From UMGS1225 sp034086705 (GTDB lineage Bacteria > Bacillota > Clostridia > Oscillospirales > CAG-272): a stretch of 64,000 bases of DNA. The notes under the pieces are model-generated. The model did not search any database. It was not told the origin of the DNA and saw only the letters and a program-made list of their open reading frames with translations. The DNA is taken from the NCBI GenBank assembly GCA_034086705.1, contig JAXDZV010000022.1, forward strand, positions 1 through 64,000, read 5' to 3'. Position numbers and translations under genes: made by a program. The first letter of the stretch is position 1; each line of letters begins with the position of its first letter. Positions 7,009 through 15,661 of the stretch are shown here, in pieces.

Positions 7009-8176
7009 TTATGCCACCTCTGTTGCGGCTTCAGTCAAATACTTCATGCAAAGATACCGCTTTGCTCCCCACTCCTTTCCCGAAACATACCGCAGTCTGG
7101 CACAAACCAGCATCCGAGCAGACTTTCCGTCCGGGAATGTACCAACGACTCTCGTTCTGCGTCGTATCTCACGATTCATCCGCTCAATGACATTGTTCGT
7201 GCGGATCTTCAGCCAATGCTGTGACGGAAAATCCATGTAAGTCAAGGTTTCTTCAATGCCGTCCTCCACCTTTTTGGCTGCCTCATTCAGCCGCATGGAG
7301 CGCAACTTTTCCACGACGTCCTGCGCTTTCTTACGTGCTGCTTCTTTGCTCTCCTGCGCGTGGATCGCTTTGAGCATCCATGTTACCTCTCGCATATGTT
7401 TCCTCGGAGTAACGGAGAAAATATTACGGTAAAAATGCACGGTACAATGCTGGTATTTCGCCTCCGGGAAGACCTCTGCGACGGCATTGTACATTCCCAG
7501 GCATTTGTCGCCGCTCACGAGCTTTCCACCGGCAAGCCCGCGTTCTTTCAGCCATACAAGGAAGTTTTTCCGGCTTTCGGCATCCTCCTTCATGCCTTCG
7601 GCAGCACCAATGATCTCACGGGAACCGTCCTCGTCAACTCCTATGGCGACAAGGATACTGACATTTTCAAACTCTCCGCCCCAGTTGCGCTTGAGGGAAA
7701 TACCGTCTACATATACATACGGGTACTTGCCGGACAGCTTGCGGTTGCGCCATTCCTCAATATGCCCATAGGCTTTCTGATTCAGATCACTGATGGTGGA
7801 TGCCGATACACGGCTGCCCCACAGGGCTTCCGAGATATCTTCTACACAACGCACCGAAACACCTGCAAGATAGTGCCTCTTCCACCGAACTTTCCCTGCG
7901 GCGGTAACGCTCTATGATGGCAGTCTCAAAGGAAACGCCTTTTAGCTTCGATACCTCAAGACGTACCTCGCCGGAGGTCGTGGTCAGCTTACGGCTGTAA
8001 TGCCCCGAACGGTAGCCCTGACGTGCCTCTGTGCGCTCGCACTTTGCCGCGCTCGTCAGCTCTTCGGCTTCTTTGTTCAACAGCTCATTCAGCGTTTCTT
8101 CCACACTGTTTCGGACTAATTCTTTTAATTCGCTCTCGACGCTTTCCTCGTTTAACTGTATAAGGGGCTTGGACAT
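7009..8176 (-). pseudogene. IS256-family (mutator-type) transposase, frameshifted
   Basis: Two overlapping minus-strand frames make one transposase. The N-terminal part starts at the ATG at 8176 (MSKPLIQLNEESVESEL) with AAAGGAGA upstream and runs to about 7865. The C-terminal part carries the catalytic regions DGISLKRNWGGEFEN, VSGDKCLGMYNAVAEVFP and NNVIERMNREIRRRTRVVG, holding the D, D and E residues of the mutator-type DDE core. The frames separate between EEAL and YLAGVSVRCVEDI, where family members have about four more residues (IEM-like). This fits a deletion of about 11 bp near 7865-7875. The protein would be truncated before its catalytic domain, so the element cannot move on its own. 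Confidence 0.85.
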
Positions 8177-8336
8177 GTTCAAATCTCCTTTCGAATGTTT
8201 GTGTGGTAACTTCATTCTACCAGAGTTCTTTGAGCATGTCTATCTTTTTTGCTCTTTTTTCAATTTGCGAAAAATATTATACCTTATCGCCTCATTTTTG
8301 CCGATAAACTACCATAACCATTGTAAGTTTTAAATT

Positions 8337-8387
8337 AAAAAAACAAAACTGATTTCGATAGTTTATCGAAATCAGTTTTGTTTTTTT
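8337..8387. terminator. bidirectional intrinsic terminator
   Basis: A perfect 24-bp inverted repeat (8337-8360 with 8364-8387) with a 3-nt loop has seven A at one end and seven T at the other, so it works on both strands. It ends the minus-strand dnaX-to-lipoprotein gene row, 20 bp beyond the lipoprotein stop codon. Confidence 0.9.
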
Positions 8388-8407
8388 ACCTAACATGTTT
8401 ATGGGAT

Positions 8408-8920
8408 TTAGCTTTGATAAACAACTGTGAAAACGGCTTCGCCAGTTTGCTGCACCTGCAGAGAGTAAAGAATATTCTTATCCTTAATTTTCCGTACCCC
8501 CGGTGTTGTCGTATCCGAAAAAGCAAGGGTGTTGTAGATTTGATTTATCGTGTCAAGTTGCATATCCTTTTGATAAGCCTTCATGCAATACAAAGAAATA
8601 CAACGAAAATACTCCGCATTTTGGACCTCTGCAGAAGCATCATCTAAAACCACACGGATATATTTTAATTCCTGTGTGGAGGCATCCGCATAAGTGTCCA
8701 GAACAACAGCGTTATTCACACGGTACTCAGTTACTGCATACCCTTCTGCTGTGCTACCAATGTTAGCACCCGTCAACTGCCCAAAAGATTCTGTTGTGTG
8801 CTTGGTCAGCTGCTCCATAAAATCACCTTCTGTAACAATGCTGCCGCATCCGCACAAAACACCCAAAAACAGAACACACAAAGATATGAGAAAAAAACGA
8901 CTGTACATCCTTTGTTTCAT
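8408..8920 (-). CDS. putative lipoprotein, unknown function
   Basis: A 170-residue exported protein. From the ATG at 8920 the sequence MKQRMYSRFFLISLCVLFLG then VLCGCG is a lipoprotein signal with the lipobox at LCGC. I prefer 8920 over the ATG at 8938 because AAAGAGGA lies 7 bp before it. The mature part (about 145 residues) is a compact alpha/beta protein without a motif I know; NNAVVLDTYADASTQELKY is its most distinctive stretch. It follows hom by 53 bp on the same strand and is closed by the strong terminator at 8337-8387, so it is probably the last gene of the dnaX operon. The function is unknown. Confidence 0.7.
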   Translation of the reverse strand: MKQRMYSRFFLISLCVLFLGVLCGCGSIVTEGDFMEQLTKHTTESFGQLTGANIGSTAEGYAVTEYRVNNAVVLDTYADASTQELKYIRVVLDDASAEVQNAEYFRCISLYCMKAYQKDMQLDTINQIYNTLAFSDTTTPGVRKIKDKNILYSLQVQQTGEAVFTVVYQS

Positions 8921-8973
8921 ATCGGTATCCTCTTTCATTCTTTTGCATTTAAAACAATATCCCTAATGAAAAA

Positions 8974-10209
8974 TCAATCTAAAATCGGCAGGGCTTTCCA
9001 ATGTAGTCCGCTTGTTTTCATTTTTTCACAAAGCGCTTTATAGCTGATGCGTGCTGTTTTAAAGCAAACACCGCTTGGAGTAGAATCTGATGAGTCTTCG
9101 GTGTCTCCATATGTGCAACAGTACATACCGTCCATTATATCAGCGTTTTTCAAAGTATCCAGCGTAACATGATCGCAGCGAACACAATAAGAAAATGGTT
9201 CTTCTGTTGGGTCTAAAAGTTCGCCGGCGCTCGCTTTTATAAACGGCTGTGCAAATTCCGTTGGATGAATCAATGCATCTATCACATCGGCCACCACGGC
9301 GCTCGCAGTCGGAAGGTTTCCGGCACCGCGACCATAAAACATAACATCTCCCACCGCATCGCCTCGCACACTGATTGCATTATATACATCTTGCACGCTG
9401 TACAGCGGGTTTTCGGCCGGCACAACAAACGGTGCAACCATCAAGAGTGTTTTATCATTTTGTTTTTCATATTTTCCTATCAGACGAATCGTTCCGCCCA
9501 TACATTCTGCTGCATCCACATCTGCTTTTGTGATATCCTCAATTCCTTTTGTAAGAACAAGATTAGGGCTAAAGAGCTTTCCTTCAGCCAATGCAGCAAG
9601 AATTACAATTTTTCGGCATGTATCAATTCCTTTTACGTCTGCAGAAGGATCCCGCTCTGCATACCCATTCTCCTGTGCCAGGCGGAGTGCTGCATCAAAG
9701 GACAACCCTTCTGTAAACATCTTAGTCAAAATAAAATTTGTTGTTCCGTTGAGGATACCGCTGACAGCATTTAGATGATTGGCCGCAAGACACAACGTCA
9801 TAGGGCGAATAACAGGAATGCCGCCGCCTACGCTTGCTTCAAATAGATATCTCACACCATTTTCCAGAGCTTGCTGCATCAATTCATCACCGTAATTGGC
9901 TACAACCTCTTTGTTGGATGTAACAACATGCTTGCCGGACTGTAGGCAAGCAAGAGAATATTCATATGCCGGATGCGAACCACCCATTAGCTCCGCCACA
10001 AGCGTTACCTGCGGGTCGTTCAAAATTATGTTGATGTCTGTCACCACACGATCTGCCATCGGGTGGGCAGACAAATCTTTAATATCAAGAATATACTTAA
10101 TATGTACTTTCTCTCCAACTTTAGCGGCAACTGCTTCCGCATTTTTTGTCAAAACGTCGACAACGCCGCCGCCGACGATACCAAGCCCCATAATTGCAAT
10201 TTCAACCAT
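8974..10209 (-). CDS. hom: homoserine dehydrogenase
   Basis: A 411-residue homoserine dehydrogenase that reduces aspartate semialdehyde to homoserine with NAD(P)H, on the route to threonine and methionine. The nucleotide-binding loop GLGIVGGG (residues 8-15), TSNKEVVANYG (97-107), the catalytic region EASVGGGIPVIRP (124-136) and GILNGTTNFIL (151-161) are all present. The C-terminal 75 residues would correspond to an ACT-like regulatory region but are poorly conserved (several Cys). The gene lies 26 bp downstream of recR in the dnaX-ybaB-recR-hom row. Such linkage of an amino-acid gene to recR is unusual and probably reflects shared transcription only. Confidence 0.95.
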   Translation of the reverse strand: MVEIAIMGLGIVGGGVVDVLTKNAEAVAAKVGEKVHIKYILDIKDLSAHPMADRVVTDINIILNDPQVTLVAELMGGSHPAYEYSLACLQSGKHVVTSNKEVVANYGDELMQQALENGVRYLFEASVGGGIPVIRPMTLCLAANHLNAVSGILNGTTNFILTKMFTEGLSFDAALRLAQENGYAERDPSADVKGIDTCRKIVILAALAEGKLFSPNLVLTKGIEDITKADVDAAECMGGTIRLIGKYEKQNDKTLLMVAPFVVPAENPLYSVQDVYNAISVRGDAVGDVMFYGRGAGNLPTASAVVADVIDALIHPTEFAQPFIKASAGELLDPTEEPFSYCVRCDHVTLDTLKNADIMDGMYCCTYGDTEDSSDSTPSGVCFKTARISYKALCEKMKTSGLHWKALPILD

Positions 10210-10235
10210 TTTTTTGATGAACCTTCCTTCTGTTT

Positions 10236-10841
10236 TTACAAATCACGTCGTCCCTCAAGCGCACGAAATAGCGTGACCTCGTCGGCATAATCAATATCTG
10301 CACCCGCTGGAATACCATATGCAAGACGCGTCGTTTTAATATGAAACGGGTGAATCAGTTTTGAAAGATACATTGCCGTTGTTTCTCCGGAAATATCCGG
10401 GTTTGTAGCAAGAATGATTTCTTGCACAGTATCGTCGGTCAGGCGTTGCAACAGCTCTTTGATGGTTAAATCTTCAGGGCCGATGCCATCTGCGGGAGAG
10501 ATCGTGCCATGCAGTACATGATACAAGCCGTTATATTCTTTGACGCGCTCCAACGCCATGACAGCCTTTGCATCCTCTACAACGCATATTATGTGCTGGT
10601 CGCGACTGGGATCCTGGCAAATCGGACACAATTCTGCATCGCTGAGATTTTGGCAAACACGGCAGCGCCGAATATTGCTTTTGGCAGCAAGCACAGCATC
10701 CGAAAACGCCTTTGCGTCAGCATCCGAAAAATCAAGCACGGAAAATGCTAAACGCACCGCTGTTTTGTGACCGATTCCAGGCAGCCGTTCAAATTGCTCA
10801 ATGAGCGCCTGTAAAGGTTGAATATATCCGTTTCGAACCAT
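10236..10841 (-). CDS. recR: recombination mediator protein RecR
   Basis: A 201-residue RecR, the ring-forming protein that works with RecO (and RecF) to load RecA at gaps. It has an N-terminal helix-hairpin-helix (LPGIGHKTAVRLAF, residues 20-33), a zinc finger with C60, C63, C72 and C75, and a Toprim domain starting at ICVVEDAKAV (about residue 85). The length is that of the family. It sits 11 bp downstream of ybaB, in the classic bacterial dnaX-ybaB-recR order. Confidence 0.97.
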   Translation of the reverse strand: MVRNGYIQPLQALIEQFERLPGIGHKTAVRLAFSVLDFSDADAKAFSDAVLAAKSNIRRCRVCQNLSDAELCPICQDPSRDQHIICVVEDAKAVMALERVKEYNGLYHVLHGTISPADGIGPEDLTIKELLQRLTDDTVQEIILATNPDISGETTAMYLSKLIHPFHIKTTRLAYGIPAGADIDYADEVTLFRALEGRRDL

Positions 10842-10852
10842 ACTCTTTTCAG

Positions 10853-11200
10853 TTAAAACAAACCGGGAATGTTTAAACTGCCCGCGATACGACCCATTTC
10901 ATCAGCGCTTTCTGCCTCTACCGTTTTAATTGCTTCATTAAAAGCTGCAATCAAAATATCTTGCAGCGTTTCAATATCTTCCGGATCTACAATTGCTTCG
11001 GAAATCTGTAGGGAAAGGAGTTCCTTTTTGCCGTTAATCTTGATTTGAACAGCCCCGCCTCCGGCCGAAATGTCATATTCTTTTGCTTGCAACTCCTGCT
11101 GTTTGCTTTCCATATCAGCCTGCATCTTTTGAGCCTGGCGCATCATTGCGTTTAAATTTTGTGGGCCGCCGCCCATTCCCTGCGGTAATCTTGCTTTCAT
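10853..11200 (-). CDS. ybaB: YbaB/EbfC family nucleoid-associated protein
   Basis: A 115-residue YbaB/EbfC protein, a small dimeric DNA-binding nucleoid protein. The N-terminus is the usual Gly/Pro- and Met-rich tail (GMGGGPQNLNAMMRQAQKM), followed by the helix-strand core with VQIKINGKKELLSLQI and a C-terminal helix ending in GSLNIPGLF. AAAGGAAC precedes the ATG. It lies between dnaX and recR, as in most bacteria, which supports the call. Confidence 0.95.
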   Translation of the reverse strand: MKARLPQGMGGGPQNLNAMMRQAQKMQADMESKQQELQAKEYDISAGGGAVQIKINGKKELLSLQISEAIVDPEDIETLQDILIAAFNEAIKTVEAESADEMGRIAGSLNIPGLF

Positions 11201-11245
11201 GATATGTTCCTTTCTGTATGAAAGAATCGGGAAAATCCCGTGTAA

Positions 11246-12835
11246 TTAAACCAGTTCGTCCAGCACGTCGGCTATTTCAGGGGGGGAATCGGTAGAATAA
11301 ACAATCGATTCCTGCAAAAGATTCTCAAACCCTTCCTGTGAACGAATTGCTTGATAAAGCAATCCGTTTGCTTCCGGTGCAGAGATCATAGAAAATGTTA
11401 TGGCATCCGGTGCATAAATGCGAACGGAAGTATGTGCTGTATTGATAAAAGCTTGGCAACGCCGCAACATAGCGGCCAAGCCGGCAGCATTGTTACAATG
11501 CGAAATCACTTCTGGCCAATCCAAAAATTTCTCCATAGTACTATCCGGTTGTAACACGGCTTGCGAGACAGTGTTGGATGCAGCTTTAGAACTTGCTTGT
11601 GAAGTAGGTTCGCCATGCAACTTACCGGGAAGAGTTGGCAAGATACCCGGATCAACCGGACGCACACAAGCCGCAGTGCTGGCCTGCACACGCGCCTCCA
11701 ATGCCGCAATTCGCGCAAGCATGGAGTCTGTATCGGTGCGCAACTTCAAATCCGTTAGTTGAATCAGGCCAGTTTCCACAGCAATTCGTTTTGAGGTACG
11801 GTTTGCTTGTAAGGTAGCAAGTGTGGCATCCAAAATAGAGAAGTGCGCAAGAAATTGTTCTTTGGAAAAACGGCAGGCAAGCGCCGTTAGAGCAGGGATG
11901 CGCTCCGGCGGTATATCTAAATGCTCTTGCGGACGCATAGTGGTTCGCAGCACGAAAAGATCCCGGTAAAAGCACATAAAATTTGTCCAAAAGGCTTCTG
12001 CATCCAACGCTCCACGAAAAACGCGATCCACTGTAGAGAAAATTGCTTCATAATCAGTCGCAAGAATCGCCTCTAAAAGCTGTTGCATGGTATCAGTGTC
12101 GCTAACGCCAATCAACTCGGCCGCCCGCCCCTCAGTTATGGTAGCACTCCCCAAACTTCCGGCACCGCATACTTCCAACATGCCAATTGCATCGCGCATA
12201 CCACCATTTGCCGCACGGGCAATTAAATACAGCGCATCATGCGTAATCGAAATATGCTCTGCATGTGCAATTTCCAAAAGCCGCGCCACGATCATCTCTG
12301 TATCAATTCGGCGAAAATCAAACCGTTGGCAACGGGAAAGAATGGTTGCAGGAATTTTCTGCAATTCCGTTGTCGCGAGGATAAAAACAACGTGTTCGGG
12401 AGGTTCTTCCAATGTCTTCAATAGTGCATTAAATGCACTTTGGGACAGCATATGCACTTCATCAATGATATAAACACGCTTTGTTGCTTCTGCGGGCACG
12501 AAATCAACACTTTCCCGAATTTCACGAATATCGTCGATTCCGTTGTTGCTAGCCGCATCCATCTCAATAACATCTATGATGCTGCCGTTTTCAATTCCGC
12601 GGCAAACATCACAAACGCCACACGGATCGCCGTCTTGCGGATTCTGGCAATTCAGCGCCTTTGCCAAGATCTTGGCACATGTGGTTTTACCTGTACCGCG
12701 AGAACCGCAGAATAAGTACGCATGTGACGTCTGCTTGTGTGCGACTTCATACCGCAGAACAGTCGTTACGTGATCTTGCCCGACTACATCTTCAAAGCGC
12801 TTCGGGCGCCATTTTCTATAAAGAGTTTGATACAT
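11246..12835 (-). CDS. dnaX: DNA polymerase III subunit gamma/tau
   Basis: A 529-residue clamp-loader ATPase. Walker A GSRGTGKTT (residues 44-52), a zinc-binding Cys set (C63, C72, C75, C78), Walker B region VYIIDEVHML and the sensor/SRC motif LSRCQRF are present; the C-terminal third is variable and Ala/Gln/Ser-rich. The real start is the ATG at 12835 (MYQTLYRKWRPKRF), preceded by AGGAG at 8 bp spacing. An in-frame extension up to 12991 exists but lies inside the SRP RNA gene and is not protein-coding. The start codon is only about 16 nt beyond the SRP RNA 3' T tract, so expression probably comes from read-through of the ffs promoter. Confidence 0.96.
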   Translation of the reverse strand: MYQTLYRKWRPKRFEDVVGQDHVTTVLRYEVAHKQTSHAYLFCGSRGTGKTTCAKILAKALNCQNPQDGDPCGVCDVCRGIENGSIIDVIEMDAASNNGIDDIREIRESVDFVPAEATKRVYIIDEVHMLSQSAFNALLKTLEEPPEHVVFILATTELQKIPATILSRCQRFDFRRIDTEMIVARLLEIAHAEHISITHDALYLIARAANGGMRDAIGMLEVCGAGSLGSATITEGRAAELIGVSDTDTMQQLLEAILATDYEAIFSTVDRVFRGALDAEAFWTNFMCFYRDLFVLRTTMRPQEHLDIPPERIPALTALACRFSKEQFLAHFSILDATLATLQANRTSKRIAVETGLIQLTDLKLRTDTDSMLARIAALEARVQASTAACVRPVDPGILPTLPGKLHGEPTSQASSKAASNTVSQAVLQPDSTMEKFLDWPEVISHCNNAAGLAAMLRRCQAFINTAHTSVRIYAPDAITFSMISAPEANGLLYQAIRSQEGFENLLQESIVYSTDSPPEIADVLDELV

Positions 12836-12850
12836 CTCGCGCACTCCTAT

Positions 12851-13160
12851 AAAAACTGCAAGATACAAAATAAGGCCATACACCTCGAAATCGAAAAGGA
12901 CGTGTGCGGAAAACCACCGCCTCGCTTTGCGCGAAATTCTCACATCACACCGAAACATTTGCTTAATGCTGCTTGGTTCCCCACCTGACATGGTTCACAA
13001 CGTTCGATTGCATGAGTTCCGCACATTGCATCAGAGAACAGACGGCCGCAGGCCACACGCACCGCTTCCTCAAACGAGGGATCAACCCCTGCTGTAGCGG
13101 ATTGCAGGTACAGGACACCGCTGCCTTCCCGGCTGGTATGACCTTATTTCATATCTTGCC
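12851..13160 (-). ncRNA. ffs: signal recognition particle RNA, large Gram-positive type with Alu domain
   Basis: On the minus strand the S-domain core reads AACCATGTCAGGT, then GGGGAACC, then AAGCAGCATTAAG, matching helix 8 of Bacillus scRNA. The 5' part (GGAAGGCAGCGGTGTCCTGT, then ACCTGCAATCCGCTACAGCA) matches the Alu domain. The two ends are complementary: GCAAGATATGAAATAAGG near 13160 pairs with CCTTATTTTGTATCTTGC near 12860. A short T tract follows at 12851-12855. This gives about 310 nt, somewhat longer than mature Bacillus scRNA; the ends may be trimmed. Location just upstream of dnaX is conserved in Firmicutes. Confidence 0.92.
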
Positions 13161-13165
13161 CCAAC

Positions 13166-13194
13166 AGTATAGCAGATTATTGGGCAATTTGCAA
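13166..13194 (-). promoter_or_regulatory. promoter of SRP RNA (ffs)
   Basis: On the minus strand, -35 TTGCAA (13189-13194) and -10 TATACT (13166-13171) are separated by 17 bp. Initiation would fall near 13160, at the start of the terminal helix of the RNA. Confidence 0.8.
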
Positions 13195-13244
13195 GAGAAA
13201 AAAGGAGAATTTTAAAAAAGCGGAGACAAAACAGGAAAAAACTC

Positions 13245-13273
13245 TTTTCATTGTTCCCTGGTTGTGTTATAAT
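13245..13273 (+). promoter_or_regulatory. promoter of tsaE-tsaB-rpiB
   Basis: A -10 TATAAT (13268-13273) is preceded by TTTTCA (13245-13250) with 17 bp between. It is divergent from the ffs promoter. Confidence 0.55.
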
Positions 13274-13304
13274 TTCAATGTAGTATACAAAGGAGAGATG
13301 TATA

Positions 13305-13778
13305 TTGAAGTTACCTTATATTGTGACCTCTGTTAATACCGCACAAACCGAACGAATTGGTGCAGAATTTGCTAAATGGATTCTTGCACACAAACGTGAC
13401 GGAGAAGGGTGCTTTGTCGCTCTCTATGGTGATCTTGGTGCGGGAAAAACTGCATTCATACGCGGCGCAGTTTCCGTTGCCGCACCTCAGGCACATACGC
13501 AAAGCCCAACATATACTGTTGTGAATGAATATGCAAGTGGAAGAGTTCCCGTATACCATATGGATGTATATCGTTTGCAAACGGAAGACGATTTGTACTC
13601 CGTCGGTTTTTTTGATTATCTGGAACAAGATGCCATTTGTTTTTGTGAGTGGTGCGAAAAGATTCGTCCATATCTTCCTGCTAATCATTTTTCGGTTACA
13701 ATTCAAAAAGCACTGTCTGCGAAAGAAAGAAATATAGAGATCCGGGAGGTTTTACACTATGCGGATTTTGGCGATTGA
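13305..13778 (+). CDS. tsaE: tRNA threonylcarbamoyladenosine biosynthesis ATPase TsaE
   Basis: A 157-residue P-loop ATPase needed, with TsaB, TsaD and TsaC, for the t6A37 modification of ANN-decoding tRNAs. Walker A GDLGAGKT (residues 42-49) and the conserved SPTYTVVNEY (about 67-76) and DVYRL are present. The only start that fits is a TTG at 13305, with AAAGGAG ending 9 bp upstream; the nearby ATG at 13298 is in another frame. Its 3' end overlaps the tsaB start by 20 nt, implying coupled translation. Confidence 0.93.
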   Translation: MKLPYIVTSVNTAQTERIGAEFAKWILAHKRDGEGCFVALYGDLGAGKTAFIRGAVSVAAPQAHTQSPTYTVVNEYASGRVPVYHMDVYRLQTEDDLYSVGFFDYLEQDAICFCEWCEKIRPYLPANHFSVTIQKALSAKERNIEIREVLHYADFGD

Positions 13779-14478
13779 TACAACTGCAAAAACAGCGTCC
13801 GCTGCCATTTTAGAGGATAATGCGCTGAAAATACAATACACTGTCAACGCAACCGCTACCCACAGTGAAAACATGCTCCCGATGATTGAACATATGCTGC
13901 AGCGCACAGGTCTGCATATGTGCGATATTGATCTCTATGCGGTCAGTAACGGACCGGGATCTTTCACGGGAGTACGGATTGGCGTCTCTCTGATCAAGGG
14001 ATTGGCGCACGGAAGCGGAAAGCCATGTATCGGCATAAATACTTTGCGTGCGCTGGCAGAAAATTTATTCGATGTAGTCCGATGTGGTGAAATCATTTGC
14101 GCGGTAATGGATGCGCGCCGTGATCAAGTGTACTACGGGATATGGCGTAAAGACCCCAACGAAACACTTGTACAAATTGCTCCTAGCGGTGCAATGGATA
14201 CAACTTCACTGCTGCAAAAGCTGGATGCATTCTGCGCCCCTGTGTTTTTAGTGGGGGATGGTACCTATTTGTTTGATGGGGCATCGTTGGAGCACGGTTT
14301 GCACAGAGCACCACAGTCACTGATATGGCAAAGCGGATACAGTGTAGGGAAGTGTGCCTTACGAGAATATCTTGCCAACCCGGACGGTAATTTTTCTGAC
14401 GCTGCCTTAGTTCCGGTCTATTATCGACCATCGCAGGCGCAGCGCATGCTAGAAAGCAAAGCTGCAACCGGCTGTTAA
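13759..14478 (+). CDS. tsaB: tRNA threonylcarbamoyladenosine biosynthesis protein TsaB
   Basis: A 239-residue ASKHA-fold protein. It starts with ILAIDTTAKTASAAI and contains the TsaB signature SNGPGSFTGVRIG (residues 63-75). It is the inactive-kinase partner that forms a dimer with TsaD in t6A synthesis. GGGAGG precedes the ATG, within the tsaE 3' end. tsaD and rimI, which often follow, are not in this window; rpiB follows instead. Confidence 0.95.
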   Translation: MRILAIDTTAKTASAAILEDNALKIQYTVNATATHSENMLPMIEHMLQRTGLHMCDIDLYAVSNGPGSFTGVRIGVSLIKGLAHGSGKPCIGINTLRALAENLFDVVRCGEIICAVMDARRDQVYYGIWRKDPNETLVQIAPSGAMDTTSLLQKLDAFCAPVFLVGDGTYLFDGASLEHGLHRAPQSLIWQSGYSVGKCALREYLANPDGNFSDAALVPVYYRPSQAQRMLESKAATGC

Positions 14479-14518
14479 ACCAAGACAAGAGAAAAAAGAG
14501 AAGGAGCTGTAAAACAGT

Positions 14519-14956
14519 ATGAACATTGCAATTGCATGTGACCACGGTGGATTCCAATTGAAGAAAAGCATTATCCATTTCTGCAAAGAGCAGGGAATAG
14601 AATATGTAGATTTCGGCTGTGACAGCGAGACAAGCGTAGATTATCCGATCTATGCAAAAAAAGTGGCAGACGCCGTCACTACAGGAGTCTGCCAAATGGG
14701 CATTTTGCTTTGCGGAACCGGCATCGGCATGAGCATAGCTGCGAACAAATGTTCCGGCATTCGCGCAGCACTCTGCCACGATACATTCAGTGCGCGGATG
14801 ACGCGCATGCACAATGATGCCAATATTCTGTGCATGGGGGGACGAGTGATCGGTGTCGGGCCGGCACTTGAGATTGTTTCTGCATTTTTGCACACAGATT
14901 TCATGGGAGAACGGCACGCACGACGCGTACAGATGATAGCTGAGTTGGAACGCTAA
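14519..14956 (+). CDS. rpiB: ribose 5-phosphate isomerase B
   Basis: A 145-residue RpiB/LacAB-family isomerase that interconverts ribose 5-phosphate and ribulose 5-phosphate. It starts with IAIACDHGGFQLK, and CGTGIGMSIAANK (catalytic Cys65) and the SARMTRMHNDANIL anion-binding segment are conserved. AGAAGGAG is well placed upstream of the ATG. It lies 40 bp downstream of tsaB on the same strand and is probably in the same operon. With gnd and pgi in the window it covers part of the pentose phosphate pathway. Confidence 0.95.
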   Translation: MNIAIACDHGGFQLKKSIIHFCKEQGIEYVDFGCDSETSVDYPIYAKKVADAVTTGVCQMGILLCGTGIGMSIAANKCSGIRAALCHDTFSARMTRMHNDANILCMGGRVIGVGPALEIVSAFLHTDFMGERHARRVQMIAELER

Positions 14957-14967
14957 GATCCATCACT

Positions 14968-14998
14968 GAACATAGAAAAAAACTGCCTTGGTTATTGT
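14968..14998 (-). terminator. probable terminator of the small membrane protein gene
   Basis: On the minus strand TTGCC...GGCAGT forms a short stem around the stop codon of the 14992-15204 gene, followed by seven T. The stem is weak. Confidence 0.45.
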
Positions 14999-15204
14999 GG
15001 CAATTGAGATTGCGTGACGGTGGATTCTGTGTTCGCAGAATTCGCGGAGAAAACCGCGGAAGCAGTCGCTCTTTGCCACCGTAAAACAAGCAGATATGCA
15101 CCAATCAGTATGCAAAGACATAAAACAATCAGAATCAAAAAACCCGTTAGTGTCAAGGTTGATTTTTGTTGACGCGAAGTTTTGGATCTATTTGAAGATG
15201 ACAT
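14992..15204 (-). CDS. small single-pass membrane protein, unknown function
   Basis: A 70-residue protein: a basic, Ser-rich N-terminus (about 17 residues), one hydrophobic helix (TLTGFLILIVLCLCILIGAY, about 18-37), then a Ser/Thr/Ala/Gln-rich tail that probably lies outside. AGGAGG lies upstream but about 15 bp from the ATG, longer than ideal. It is convergent with rpiB. I do not recognise a family. The membrane topology and the tail terminator support a real gene. Confidence 0.5.
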   Translation of the reverse strand: MSSSNRSKTSRQQKSTLTLTGFLILIVLCLCILIGAYLLVLRWQRATASAVFSANSANTESTVTQSQLPQ

Positions 15205-15415
15205 ATGCTGTACGCCACACCTCCTGCTGTCTGAAATGATAGATCATTATGCATAAATTATACCACAGGGTGGGCCATACAACAAGCCTTTGCGCATTTT
15301 ATTTTTCAGTCATTTTTAATCATTTCCAATAAATCATTACATTTTAAACTTACATTCTAAACCACATACGAAACCACATACGAAACGCATAATGGAAGGG
15401 CGACGGAAAAAGAGG

Positions 15416-15661
15416 ATGAAGAACTCAAAACTTTCAGAGCTTTACGAGGAAAAAGATATCGTGTGTCTGTGCTGTAATTGCAAACAGGCAAAACCACTGC
15501 ATTATGCATACGGCGAGTACCTGTGCATGCTGCACGGTGTTGTCGGTGCAGAATTCAGCTGTAAGCATTTTTCCTACGATTTGACAAAACGCATACCTGC
15601 ATCGCGTGTTGCCAAGCCGGAAGATTCACAAAACAATTTTCAAGGCACACAGAGCGTTTAA
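15416..15661 (+). CDS. small cysteine-containing protein, unknown function
   Basis: An 81-residue protein (89 if the ATG at 15392 is used). The Cys residues are grouped as CLCCNCKQAKP, then YGEYLCMLHG and FSCKHF, a pattern that would suit a zinc or iron site. The later ATG (MKNSKLSELYEEK) is preferred by sequence character, but neither start has a well spaced ribosome binding site. A direct repeat ACCACATACGAA lies upstream (15360-15385). The downstream 290 bp holds no gene. Confidence 0.55.
   Translation: MKNSKLSELYEEKDIVCLCCNCKQAKPLHYAYGEYLCMLHGVVGAEFSCKHFSYDLTKRIPASRVAKPEDSQNNFQGTQSV

Larger units (their letters stand above)
6830..8274 (-). mobile_element. IS256-family insertion sequence, inactive
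   Basis: The element is bounded by a 13-bp inverted repeat TTTTTCGCAAATT (6830-6842, and its complement at 8262-8274), which surrounds a single IS256-type transposase gene on the minus strand. The match extends imperfectly a few bases outward, so the true ends could lie up to about 15 bp further out. No convincing 8-9 bp target duplication was found, suggesting an old insertion or loss of one flank. The transposase frame is broken. Confidence 0.6.

Noticed and set aside
12836..12991. In-frame extension of dnaX to 12991
   Set aside because: It lies inside the SRP RNA gene; the ATG at 12835 has a good ribosome site and the family N-terminus.
12973..13215. Plus-strand frame antisense to the SRP RNA
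   Set aside because: Explained by the conserved RNA sequence; no coding signal.
14183..14917. Minus-strand frame of 244 codons across tsaB-rpiB
   Set aside because: Antisense to two recognised genes; no motif, no ribosome site.
15360..15385. Tandem ACCACATACGAA repeat as a regulatory array
   Set aside because: Only two copies, no dyad symmetry; chance duplication is as likely.
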